Source of the DNA: Auricularia sp. M13
Taxonomy: Eukaryota; Basidiomycota; Agaricomycetes; Auriculariales; Auriculariaceae
Direction: 5' to 3'
DNA length: 64,000 bases
Assembly (NCBI GenBank): GCA_037042915.1
Contig: CM073193.1
Span: 6,014,001 to 6,078,000 of the forward strand
The notes under the pieces were generated by a model. The model ran no database searches. It saw only the letters and a list, made by a program, of their open reading frames with translations, and was not told the DNA's origin. Within the stretch, counting starts at the first letter, position 1; every line of letters begins with the position of its first letter. Position numbers and translations under genes: made by a program. Positions 21,045 to 31,901 of the stretch are shown piece after piece.

Positions 21045-21842
21045 TCTGCGCTCCCTGGATATGACAATTGGCGACCTCCCAGGGGATCAGGCGGACTTTC
21101 ATCCGCGTCTCTGTCACGAAGGACGCGAGGGTATTCAGCGACTGACTCCTTAAAGTCCGTAGGAAAGGACTGGAATGGAAAGGATCAGGCGCCGGGGAGG
21201 TCCCAATCAGGAACGACAGCTCCGGGGCACTCGCTTAGTCGCCCCGGACACTCACAAATTCGCAGAAAGCTTCCCATCCCCGGCTATTGTGACATGCGAG
21301 TGGCGATGGAGACTGCCCCTGAACCTCCGGGTCCGACGGCGACGAGCACGCAGTTCCGGGTATCTCGCGGCATTGTATGTGGCAGTCTCTGGGCCCCCGG
21401 ACACGAGTCCTTGGATAGGACATGGGGCATGGTCTGGGCTGAGCGTCGTGTTCAATTGGTGAGGAAGGCGGCAATGTAACCGCTGCAATGTATGCCTTTG
21501 ATTAATGAGCCGCTGCAGTGCAGTATTCTAGTTCGATCATCTTCCTCCGTCTGCAAAGGAGACTAGCAGTATTCCTACACAGGTTCACCGTTGGGGGCTG
21601 GGCCTGGCAGATACGGTGCGGTTGGCATTTCTGTCTGATCGGTCTCGAGCGTCAACTTGTCTTGAGCTGACTCATGGTTAGTCAGCGTGCCGGCTTTGTC
21701 TCGAGGAATGCCAGCACGCGCTAAACGGAGGATGAGCTGACAAAGACTAATTCAGCCACGTAGCACCTCATTTCGCGCAAGTTGGCTTATGTGACGCTGA
21801 CTCAAGACTTTATGTTCGCGGAACCGACGGGAGCGCGCAACA
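21045..21842. other. Unresolved stretch upstream of the SDR gene
   Basis: Several overlapping frames on both strands, none with a recognisable domain. It may hold 5' exons of the minus-strand gene ending at 20709 and the SDR promoter. Confidence 0.4.
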
Positions 21843-21850
21843 CTATATAA
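21843..21850 (+). promoter_or_regulatory. TATA box of the SDR gene
   Basis: CTATATAA, about 70 nt before the ATG at 21920, with no upstream ATG between them. Confidence 0.5.
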
Positions 21851-21919
21851 GCCCACCCGCCTCTGCACCCACATTCCCAGCACCAGCAGTAGAGTCGATT
21901 CCGCATCCACACGGCCATC

Positions 21920-22975
21920 ATGTCCACCTCCCACTCTAACTTCGAACGCGCGACTACCGGGGATGAAGTTGTCGCCGCTTTCCCTGACCGCGTTAAGGGC
22001 CGCATCTGTATGTTTTCATCTTTCATATTACCAGTACAGAATGATGACGATTCTCCGCAGTTGTCGTCACCGGTCCCTCAGCGAAGGGTATCGGGGCGAG
22101 CACACTCACATCGCTTGCCAAGGCGCACCCGGCTGCCCTCGTCCTCGCTGGTCGAACGCCTTCCAAGTTTGAGTCAGTGATTGACGAAATCAAGGCGATC
22201 GACGCGAACATCAAGGTCGTCTCAGTGACGCTCGACCTGGCTTCGCTGGCGTCTACGCGCGCAGCGGCTCAGGCGATCCTCGACAACGCCGACCTCCCGC
22301 GTATCGATGTTCTCATCAATAACGCGGGCATTATGGCCACGCCGTACGAGAAGACCGCCGACGGGATCGAGAGCCAGTTCCATGCGGACCACATCGGCCA
22401 CTTCCTATTCACCAACCTCCTCCTGCCGAAGCTGCGCGCCTCTCCAGAGCCCATCATCGTCAATGTCACCAGCAGCGGACATCGCTTCGGGAATGGCGAC
22501 TTCGAGGACTACAACTTCGAGAAGCGGCCGTACAATCCTTGGGTCGCGTATGGCCAAGCGAAGATCGCCAACATTCTGTTCACCCAGTCGCTTGCTAAAC
22601 GCGGATTCAAGTCCTTGGCCGTCCATCCCGGCTGTGAGTCTGCGCCTCATATATTGGGAGATGCCACTTACTTAACTGCGCTTGACTGTAGGGGTTGGCA
22701 CTGAACTCGGTCGCTACCTGACGGACGATCTCTTCAAGGACCTTTTCGAAAATCTCGCGCCTAACACGCCAGACATGGAACCGCTCGATTTCCAGAAGAA
22801 CATCGCGCAGGGCTGCTCGACTACGCTGGTGGCAGCGCTTGACCCCGCTGTGCCGAACGGCTCGTACTTGCGCGACTGCCAGGTCCATGCGTCAACGCCC
22901 CAGTCGGTGGATTTGGCTAAGGCCGAGGCGCTTTGGGCGTTGTCAAACAAGCTCGTCGGTGAATCATTTGCGTAG
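21920..22975 (+). CDS. Short-chain dehydrogenase/reductase
   Basis: Exons 21920-22007, 22061-22633 and 22692-22975 give 314 residues in frame. The Rossmann fold shows VVTGPSAKGIG (TGxxxGxG cofactor loop), NNAGIMA (NNAG), NVTSSGHRFG (catalytic Ser) and YGQAKIANI (catalytic YxxxK). The overall layout is that of the retinol-dehydrogenase/WWOX-like SDRs common in fungi, which use NADP(H) on varied alcohols or ketones; the substrate cannot be told. The gene is intact and lies 480 bp before an NmrA-like gene in the same direction, with a P450 converging beyond it. Confidence 0.87.
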
Positions 22976-23455
22976 TCGGCTTCTTGTCTGTGAATCTTAC
23001 CTATACCAATATTCTCATCAACACCTGACAATCAATATATCTCTTCGCCTAGCTCGATGCTTAATATTCAATGCTCATGAGACCGCGCTGTAGACTTTAT
23101 AAATCGGGTCATATACGCGTCATTACGACAAGTTGAATCTTGAAGTTGTGTGACTCTCAAGCCGGCAGAAGTGCTACTGTAGCCTCCCCAGCAGCGTGTC
23201 AGCATGCTTCTGTAGCTCTGTCTTTGTCAGATTCATACAGTACCGCGGTAATATGGCCACGCGTCGTCGGCATGTGTGCAAGGCATTAGGCTTTAGCTTT
23301 ATCGGGATTCGGGAGGTGGATCTCCCCGAACAGGAATGAAGGAAGGAAGTAACAGTGACAGGTATGACTCCATGACCTCAGCATGACTCGATCAGGCGCC
23401 TGACCTTAAAATGCTTTGTGAACAGTGAGCGAAACGCGCCGCATCTATCTCAACC
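22976..23455. other. Intergenic between SDR and NmrA-like genes
   Basis: The SDR 3' flank and the promoter of the next gene. No canonical TATA box, repeat or coding signal stood out. Confidence 0.5.
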
Positions 23456-24599
23456 ATGACTGTTACCAAGGATTCATCAGCACCTCTTGTCGTTGTCGTA
23501 GGCGCGACGGGCCTTCAAGGCGGTTCAGTCATCCGCAACCTCATCGAATCCGACAAACCATATCGCCTCCGCGGTCTCACTCGAGCTGCAACTAAGCCCG
23601 CCGCACTGAAGCTCCAGGAACTAGGTGTTGAGGTTGTCTCAATCGATATCAAAGTCGGCAACGAGGCTGCGGTCCGCGAAGCGTTCAGTGGAGCGGACAT
23701 CGTCTTTGTGAGTAGCCGGATCTGCTACAACAAGCCTGATATCTGGGAATTAACTAATCTCATAGGCTGTGACGAACTTTTGGGAGCATCTGGACATGGC
23801 TCGCGAGGTCGTCGAGGGAAAGCTCATGGTCGATGCCGCAAAAGCCATTGGCGCGAAGCTTTTCGTCTGGTCTGGAATGGAGAACGTCAGCAAGGGAAGC
23901 GGAGGAAAATACACTCACTTCATACATGCCGATGGCAAGGCGCAAGTGACGGAGTACGCGCGCACGCAACTGCCTACCGTCGACGTTCAACCGGGATAGT
24001 ACGTTCCACCCAGCATTATTCTCTCAAATGATTCTCAATTCATGCAGCTACATGACTAACCTTGCGAATCCTATCCTTGGTCTGCGGAGGCTGGAGGATG
24101 GCTCATTATTTTGGGATCACCCATCCGCGGGCAGCAATACGCTTGCGCCATACCTCGATACCGAGCACGACTACGGCCTCTTCGTCCGCTATGCCATCGA
24201 GACGCCGGAGTTCCATGCAGGGGGAAAGACAATTTACACCTATGGCGAGCTCATCAGTCATCCGCAGGCTGTGGAGGTCCTGAAGCGCGGTGAGTGCTCA
24301 TCCCTGCAGTGCTCAGGCATCGTAAACTAAGCCACGACGAATCAACGATAACAGTGCGCGGTACCACCGTTACACTCGCTCCTCTCTCATTCGAGGCCTA
24401 CATGGCGAACGTGAAGGCGATGGGGCTCCCGCAGCATCTTGTCGACGACTTGGGCGACTGGAAGTGCACGGACGAGTTCGGGTATTACTTTGGCAAGGAA
24501 AACAGCCCGGAGCAGAAGAAGATTAGGGAAGGATTTGCACGGCGTCCCAGGACGTTCGAGCAGTTCCTCCTCGCCAATCCCGACTTCCTGAAGGCGTAA
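23456..24599 (+). CDS. NmrA-like NAD(P)-binding protein
   Basis: Exons 23456-23707, 23766-23998, 24048-24289 and 24355-24599 encode 323 residues. The N-terminus VVVVGATGLQGGSVIRNL carries the GxxGxxG dinucleotide motif of NmrA/isoflavone-reductase-like atypical SDRs. AVTNFWEHLDMAREVVEGK, LFVWSGMENVSKGSGGKYTH and QPGYYMTNLANP are the usual core landmarks. There is no YxxxK active site, as in NmrA, so it may be a redox sensor or a reductase. The splice that builds PGYYMTN uses a donor directly after the in-frame TA of what would otherwise be a stop. The gene is intact. Confidence 0.85.
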
Positions 24600-24734
24600 T
24601 TAGATCTGAGTTGCGCATCCAGAACAGTGTAGACAATTTCTTGGACAAATCAAATCCCAGCTCGTTATGTACAGTATGTACTCTCAGTTTGCTTACGTTG
24701 TCAGGTTTAGAACACAAGGAGGTGTAAAACGCCA

Positions 24735-27281
24735 TCAGCCATGACGACCGCGCACCCTCTGCACGTATGCCTTATCTTGAGGGCATAGCAAACTTTCATA
24801 GCGCTCCAAGGCGGGAGACGCAGCGAGGAACTCTTGCTCGATCACGTCAGCTATCTGCTTGCAGCGCGGTGTAATCTTTGCCGCGAACGGTTCCGGGGGC
24901 AAGATGAACCCCTTTATGTTCCTGCTTAAGCGCATGGTCCTGAGGTGGGTGGTTTATAGCGGCGCACCGAAGAGTAATTTGTGGTATCAACGTCCCCAAT
25001 TTGGCCGGTCGCAGGCTCAAACCTGAAAGCCCAGATGAGGCGCGAGACGTTGATTACCTGCGCCGGCGTCAATGTCATAACTTGGCTCACTGCATGTGTG
25101 CACCGACAATGGTGTTCTTGGCTAAATGCATTCCGGGGCAAATGCGCCTGAAAAATATGAGTTCCGCAGGTCTGGATTCTGAGCGGAGAATTTCACCTTC
25201 CATGACCAAATGGCTATGAGCATCGGGTCGCTTAGCTATTTTGACGAGGGAAAACGGGTATTGAACTTACGAGGTTGTCGCGGAAGTCCGTCAAATCGAC
25301 GCCGTCGCGGACACCATACCCGTTCCTGAGCCATCGTTCCGGCTCGAAGTCTTCGGGACGCTCAAACAGTCTCTCATCGTGACAAATACCCCCTTCCAAG
25401 GCGACTTGTTCAGCTGGGAAAGTGAGGCGAATGGCGGTCCAATTAACGCACATTGGTTGACGAAGATTGCAGAGCCCTTTGGGATCAGGTAGCCCTTGTA
25501 CTGCCAAGAAAAACTGAGCACGTACGTACACCACAATCCTCGCGGGCATTATACGAGCAACGCACCCATTCGTCTGACAGCGCAGCATGGGGGACGCCAA
25601 AGCCAGTAACCGGACGCCAGCGATGCACCTTCGAGCATGCCTTCTCAGCAATGCACTCAGGCCCCTGAGGGATCGCGTACCTCCTGAATAATCGCATTCA
25701 GGTACGGCAGCCTAGGCAAGTCGCCCAGGCCCGGAGGGCGGTCGTAGCCGACAACACAGTCCATCTCTTCCTGGGCTTTGCGTTGCGCTTCTGGGTGTGT
25801 AACCAAAGCCAAAACTAGGGATTGTAGGTAGGCTGATGTCGTGTCTGAACCGCCTTCAATCAGCGAGCCACCGAGATAGCTGCCATGCGATATATCAGAA
25901 CTTGAAGCCTCTCACTCGACGCAAAGTGCTTGTGGACTGATATTAGGACGTACCCGGCCAGTTCGCGCGTGAGACCGAACTCTTCGCGTTGCTCAAGTAC
26001 CTCTTCCATGTAGCCTGATATGGATGTGAGCTGACATCGCCCGGACTCAAGGAAGAGTCAAACGTACAACCAACAGGCCGTCCCTCCCTGAGCCGGTCCT
26101 CGCACTCCCCGAGCCAACCAAAGTACAGCTCACGCTGTCTCCGGCGCGCTTCGCGGCAGTCGCGCTTCCAGGGCGCCCAGCGCTCAGGAAGCATGGCCAG
26201 AATTGGGAACAGATCCACTGGCTACACTCAGCGCGTGTGAACACCCTGAAAACACCTTGCATTGATGACAATAACTTGCGAACTCACCGGGACGACGCCG
26301 GGGTCAAGCAGGCGGGTCCAGAGGTCCTGTACGTGAAAGAAGTCCGTCACCTCCTGTGTGGCGAAGCGCGGGGCGCGCCGGCCGTAGAGCAAGCTCAGGA
26401 CGATCGAGAAGGCTTCGCGCTTGATGTGGGTGTAAAAGTTCTTCGCAAACAGTCGTGAGCATGACTCGGAGGCGATTTCGAAGAACTGGTACCTCTGGTT
26501 CGCGCAGCATGTCGTAGAGCAGTTGGCAGGATTCGGCGAGCTGGATGGTGACGTGCTCAAAGGATGCCTTGGGCGTGAGGATGGCGTGCGCCGTGCGCCG
26601 CAGGGCGCGCCAGTCTTCTGTGTACTGTTCGGAGTGTTATTCATCGAAGAGAATATGGATCCAAATGCCGCCGCGTACACCGCTCAACACAATGTTCTTG
26701 CCGCCTGTAGGAGAAGTATGAGGTGGTTTTTATCGGGGTGGGTTTCGCAACACTGGTCTGCATGACAACTTACCTGTAACCATCTCAGATACCAGGTTCT
26801 AAGGTGGAATACCTATTCAGCGCCACGCTGTATGTCACTGCAGACCCACTGACCCTGGGCCTGTCGGTAGTCGTTGCAGATCGACGATCCAAGAGCTCCC
26901 TGGCGGCTTCGATGCTCGTAAGGACGACGGCGGTCCCATCCGCAACTTTCAGCTATTGTCCACCAATCGTACAACAGCCAGCACGAACAGCGGTCAACCG
27001 AAACGCACGCTATAAATGTCGCCGTATTGTTTCGCCCACTTCGTAAACCTGGACGGGGATCTCTCTCTGAAATCGCGAGCGCAGTCGTCTATCCACACCC
27101 ACTGAAGATGTGTGAACTTCCTGGGCATTACATGCAGATTCCCGACGATAGGCAGTGTGGGTGGCCCGGGCGGGAGCCCTTTCTCTCGTCGACCAGCGTT
27201 CTTGAGTCTGAGAAAGGCGTAGAGCGCGAGGAGCCCTGTGGCCATGTAGTATGGGTGGGTCTGGAACGTGGAGAGCAACAT
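24735..27281 (-). CDS. Cytochrome P450 monooxygenase
   Basis: About 17 short exons can be joined in one frame. From MLLSTFQTHPYYM the protein has an ER membrane anchor, the proline hinge LPPGPPTLPIVGN, WRALRRTAHAILTPKA (C-helix W-x3-R) and LLYGRRAPRFATQE. Further on are VDLFPILAMLPERW, the I-helix GGSLIEGGSDTTSAYL, the K-helix QEVHRWRPV (ExxR, formed across an intron if the acceptor is ...cgaag), PEDFEPERWL, and the heme loop PFGHGRRICPG assembled from two exons with the Cys thiolate ligand. It ends RVRGRHG-stop at 24735. All hallmark residues are present, so it should be functional; the subfamily is not assigned. It faces the NmrA-like gene tail-to-tail (135 bp). Confidence 0.85.
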
Positions 27282-27993
27282 GTGAGCAGAGACGGCAACA
27301 GGAATAGCTGGCTTCTGAAAACCCCGCATGGGAATGCTATCACTGCAAGAGCTACCGAGATGAAAGGGAAATATACCCGCAGAGGCGCTGTGAACGGAGG
27401 GAGTGCACGCCGACAGCGGTTCTTGCCTGCATACAGTATGATCGAACACGCCGAACATGAACGCAAGCTGAGCGGCAATTTGACAGAGGCGCGGGATTTG
27501 CGGGTTGTCGTTGGTTGTGGATATGTAGGCTGCATGCTTTGCTTACTGTCATGCGCAAAGCAACCGCGAGACAAGTCCTCTGAAGAAAACGAAAAAAGGT
27601 ATGTCATTGGCATCAAAACAGAGGTATAAAAAGAAATGTACACCATCTATTGACTAGCGAGGCGAAGCGAGCGCACCAAGCCGACGCCCTACATAAAGCA
27701 GAAGCGCCTAAACGGAGAAAAATTACTATTGCACACCGAAGCCACTTCAAAGACCCCGTAGAGATACGAGAGGCCTTTGTACACAATGGGTGCGTCTTTG
27801 ACTGAGCGAGGATCATTCACGAGCCGGTAGATTTGAGGACATCACATGTTGCGGCAGAAGAGAAAAAAAGAGCAGAGGCAAGAGGCGTGACGGCTATCCC
27901 CGATTCTCAGCTCCGCTTTTTACGCGTTCCGCTCCCGCCACAGCGCGACGCGTCTGCTCATTCCAGCCAAGACACGCGTTTACCGACGCCAAA
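27282..27993. other. Divergent promoter region between P450 and MSH2
   Basis: An intergenic stretch shared by the P450 (minus) and MSH2 (plus). Open frames seen here lack domains. No repeat was recognised. Confidence 0.5.
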
Positions 27994-30900
27994 ATGATGT
28001 ACACTGAAGAGTCTAATGAGCCTAAGAAGACTTCTGACTTTGGAGGTCAGTATTCTCTATCGGTACCCTGCTTTCACATCTAAATAATTTCTAGGCGACG
28101 CGGCAGAGTCTGCATTTTGCACGTTTTTCCACAAGCTCGTCCAGGTGCGCCTCTCCATATTAACCTAATTTTTTTTATTGACTTTAGCTCAGCGAGACGA
28201 CACTATTCGGCTCTTCGATCGCGGAGTAAGTCTTCAACTCGAAGTAAACGCGACTTTCTTACTCTTTGTGACTAGGAATACTACACCGTCCATGGCAAGG
28301 ACGCCGACTTTGTTGCACTGCACGTCTTCCGCACGACCCAGGTCGTCAAAGTGCTCGGCAAAGGCATGCGCAAGCTTAACTCCGTCGTCCTGCGCCCTGT
28401 GCTCGCAAAGAGCTTCCTCCGCGAAGCCCTGACGGCCCGCCAGCTGCGCATAGAAATATGGGCAGTTGAGGATAAGAAATCCGGTAAATGGGCATTGCAG
28501 CGCCAGGTATGCATTGCAACGTCAAAGAAAACGGAGTGAAGGTGCTCACAGCAGTTCAGGCGTCTCCTGGCAACCTGCAAGACGTCGAGGACCTGCTTTT
28601 CGTGAATGAGGACATGGCGTCCGCGCCGATTGTCATGGCCGTCAAGATTTCGTCGAAAGGCGAGACCAAGAACGTCGGCGTCGCGTTTGCGGACGCGTCA
28701 AATCGCGAAATCGGCGTGGCTGAATTTGTCGACAACGATCTGTTCTCGAACACTGAGGTTCGTCTACATTTTCTCACCCGCCGCGAATTACTGACAAACG
28801 GCACACAGTCGCTACTGATTCAGCTCGGAGTGAAAGAATGTTTGCTGCAGTCCGACGAGAAAAAGAAAGACGGGACGGACGACGAAAAGAAGAAAGACAT
28901 GGACCTCGCCAAACTCGCTCAGATTCTCGAGCGATGCAATATCGTGCACACGGCTCGCAAAGCAGGTGCGTCCCCGCCTTCTCGTTCTCCATATCACCCG
29001 TTGAACTGACATAACCGTACAGCCGACTTCACGGGACGCAACATCGAGGACGACCTGCGCCGCCTGCTCAGCGACGAATCCACCGTCGCCGCTCTCCGTA
29101 CGTATGCCCGTCCATCCCTCGTCCTCGCCGCTTACGTTCTGGCTTGCCGTGCAGCGGAACTCGACCTCAAACTGGCGATGCAAGCCACGGCGGCACTGAC
29201 GTCTTACCTGGCGCTCGTCTCGGACGACACGAACCACGGGCAGTACGCCCTGCGGCGGCACGACCTCGCGCAGTACATGCGGCTCGACGCCTCGGGTGTG
29301 CGCGCGCTCGGGCTCTTGCCCGCGCCGCAAGATCAGACGCTCGGCGGCCAGCGTGGGAAGAACACCACGCTCTTCGGGCTGCTCAACAAGACCCGCACGG
29401 GGCAGGGTGCGCGGCTCCTGGCGCGGTGGATCAAGCAGCCGTTGGTGAATTTGCATGAGATCAGTATGTGTCGCTAGCGCTGCTGGGAGGTGCTGACTGT
29501 TTTGCAGCGAAGAGGCAGGACATCGTGGAGGTGTTCGCCGAAGACGGCGACGTGCGGCAGACGATCCAAACGGAGTTCCTGAAGGCCATGCCCGACTTCC
29601 ACCGCATTGGCAAGCGGTTCCAGAAGAAGGTCGCCGGGCTGCAGGACGTCGTCCGTGTGTACCAGGCGCTGCAGAAGGTGTGCATCTCCTAAAAGATTTC
29701 GGTCGCTTTGAGCTCATATACGCACATAGTTACCTCTCCTCATCGACAACCTCGAGGAAATGCAAGGCCGGCTGACGCAGAAGCAGTCCGACCTTCTCCA
29801 GTCGTTTTTTGTTGGGCCTCTCAAGGTACACTTTCTTCCCCGGCTTTGTGTAGAGGTGTGGGACCTCATGATTGCCGCAGAACAATCGTGAGATGCTGGA
29901 AAAGTACGGGGAGATGGTCGAGACGACGATTGACCTGGACGAGCTGGACCGCTCGCCCAACAACTACATCATCCGCTCGGAGCATGACGACCAGCTGGGC
30001 AAGCTCGCAACGACCATCAAGCGCGTGCGCGACGGGCTCGACAAGGAGCACGTTAAGGCGTCGCGCGATCTCGGGCTCGAGCTGGACAAGAAGCTGCACC
30101 TGGAGAAGAACGACAAGTACGGCTACGTCTTCCGCGTCAGCAAGCTCGACACGAAGCACATCGAGGGCAAGCGCGCGTACATCCAGCTCGCAACGCAGAA
30201 GACCGGCACGTTCTTCCGCACCCAGACCCTCGCGGACCTCGCGACGGAGTTTGCGGACGCCGCGGAGAGCTACAAGAATAAGCAGGCTGAGCTTGTGCGC
30301 GAGATTGTGGATGTGGCCGCGAGCTATACCGAAGTGCTGCTTGCGCTCGACGATGTCATTGCGACGCTTGATGTCGTGCTCAGGTGCGCTTTTCCACTTG
30401 CTGTGCTCTGATTTCGGTGCGGTGCGCTGATATGCTCGCAGCTTCGCCCAGGTAGCGATGACGGCGCCCACTGCGTATGTCAAGCCGACTGTGCTCGAGA
30501 TGGGCACCGGCAACATTCAGCTTAAGGAAGCGCGTCATCCGTGCATGGAAGTCCAGGACGAGATCAGCTTCATCCCCAACGACGTCGAGATGATTCGCGG
30601 CGCCAGCGAATTCCAGATAATCACCGGGTACGTCGTCCCAGTCACATCGCAATCTTCTCAAAGTGCTGACGCTTTGGCAGTCCCAACATGGGCGGAAAGT
30701 CGACATACATCCGCCAAGTACGTCCCATTTGCGCCAACTAGTGCGTTGAACCTAACTGGCCGCGTAGATTGGTGTGATTGCACTCATGGCGCAGATCGGG
30801 AGCTTCGTGCCGTGCGAGAGCGCGACGGTGCCCATCTTCGACTCCATCCTCGCGCGTGTGGGCGCGGGGGACAGCCAGCTGAAGGGCGTGTCGACGTTTA

Positions 30901-31716
30901 TGGCCGAGATGCTCGAGACCGCCACCATTCTCAAGTCCGCCACGCAGAACTCGCTCGTCATCATTGACGAGTTGGGCCGCGGTACGTCGACTTACGACGG
31001 GTTTGGGCTGGCTTGGGCCATCTCTGAGTGCGTACTTTCTCTCCTTTCAAATGTCGACGAGATATAGCTGACTGTCCCGGTGAAGACATATCGCCTCGGA
31101 GATTCGGGCGTTCTGCTTGTTCGCGACGCACTTCCATGAGCTGACGGCGCTCGACCATCAACTGCCGCACGTTAAGAACTTGCACGTCGTCGCACATGTT
31201 GCGCCGCGAGGGACAGCGTCCAAGCACGACCGCGATATCACCCTGCTCTATAAGGTACAACCTGGTAAGAATGATGTCAACCTCTTGTTCAGTGACAGCC
31301 TGCTAACACACACCTAGGCATCTGTGATCAGAGCTTTGGCATTCACGTCGCCGAGCTGGCCAACTTCCCCGAAAGCGTCATTAAGGTCCGTCTGTGTCTG
31401 CGCGTCCGTCGCGGGCGTGGGTCACTGATGAACAAAACAGTTGGCTAAACGGAAGGCGGACGAACTCGAGGACTTCGGAGGGACATCCGAAGAGGCATTC
31501 CCGCAGGACGTCATTGACGCAGGCACGCGGCTCATGCAGGAAATGTTTTCGGCATGGCTCGCGCAGAACCCAGGGACTGGGACGCAGGGCAGCGACGGTG
31601 ATGTGGTCATGGAAGATGCCAAGGCGGAGGTGGACGCTCTGAAGAAATGCTATGAGCAATATCGCTCAGAACTCGAAGCTAATCCGTGGTGTCGCTCAGT
31701 ACTTGCTGGGTTGTGA
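27994..31716 (+). CDS. MSH2: DNA mismatch repair protein MSH2
   Basis: MutS homologue that pairs with MSH6 or MSH3 to recognise mismatches in nuclear DNA. About 15 exons join in frame. The start is [12 protein letters not shown], then the mismatch-binding and connector domains ([20 protein letters not shown], a charged insertion [15 protein letters not shown]). The lever/clamp follows ([53 protein letters not shown]). The ATPase has Walker [14 protein letters not shown] (split by an intron), [14 protein letters not shown], the [17 protein letters not shown] signature, FATHFHEL and the C-terminal helix-turn-helix ([18 protein letters not shown]). The product is roughly 950 residues and intact. 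It ends tail-to-tail with an F-box-like gene 186 bp away. Confidence 0.96.
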
Positions 31717-31901
31717 GCACTCTGTCAAGAGGGCTGACTGTTGTTGTCTTGCTATCGCGTCTGCTGTGTATTCATAGTTTCCTTGCTCTGTAACATACCT
31801 AGAGGCTCTGCATTACATTCGCACTTTACTACATACTGGGCCAATGTCGTATAACTATAAGTATATATATGACGCTGAGGGTCCGGAGGACAAAGATGCA
31901 T

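Noticed and set aside
25485-25697. Loss of the ExxR glutamate in the P450 (reading SKVHRWRP)
   Set aside because: Using the acceptor ...cgaag directly before GTGCAT joins QE to VHRWRP and restores ExxR, so the enzyme is not defective there.
21920-27281. A full secondary-metabolite gene cluster
   Set aside because: No polyketide, peptide or terpene synthase, transporter or pathway regulator is visible; only tailoring-type enzymes are present.
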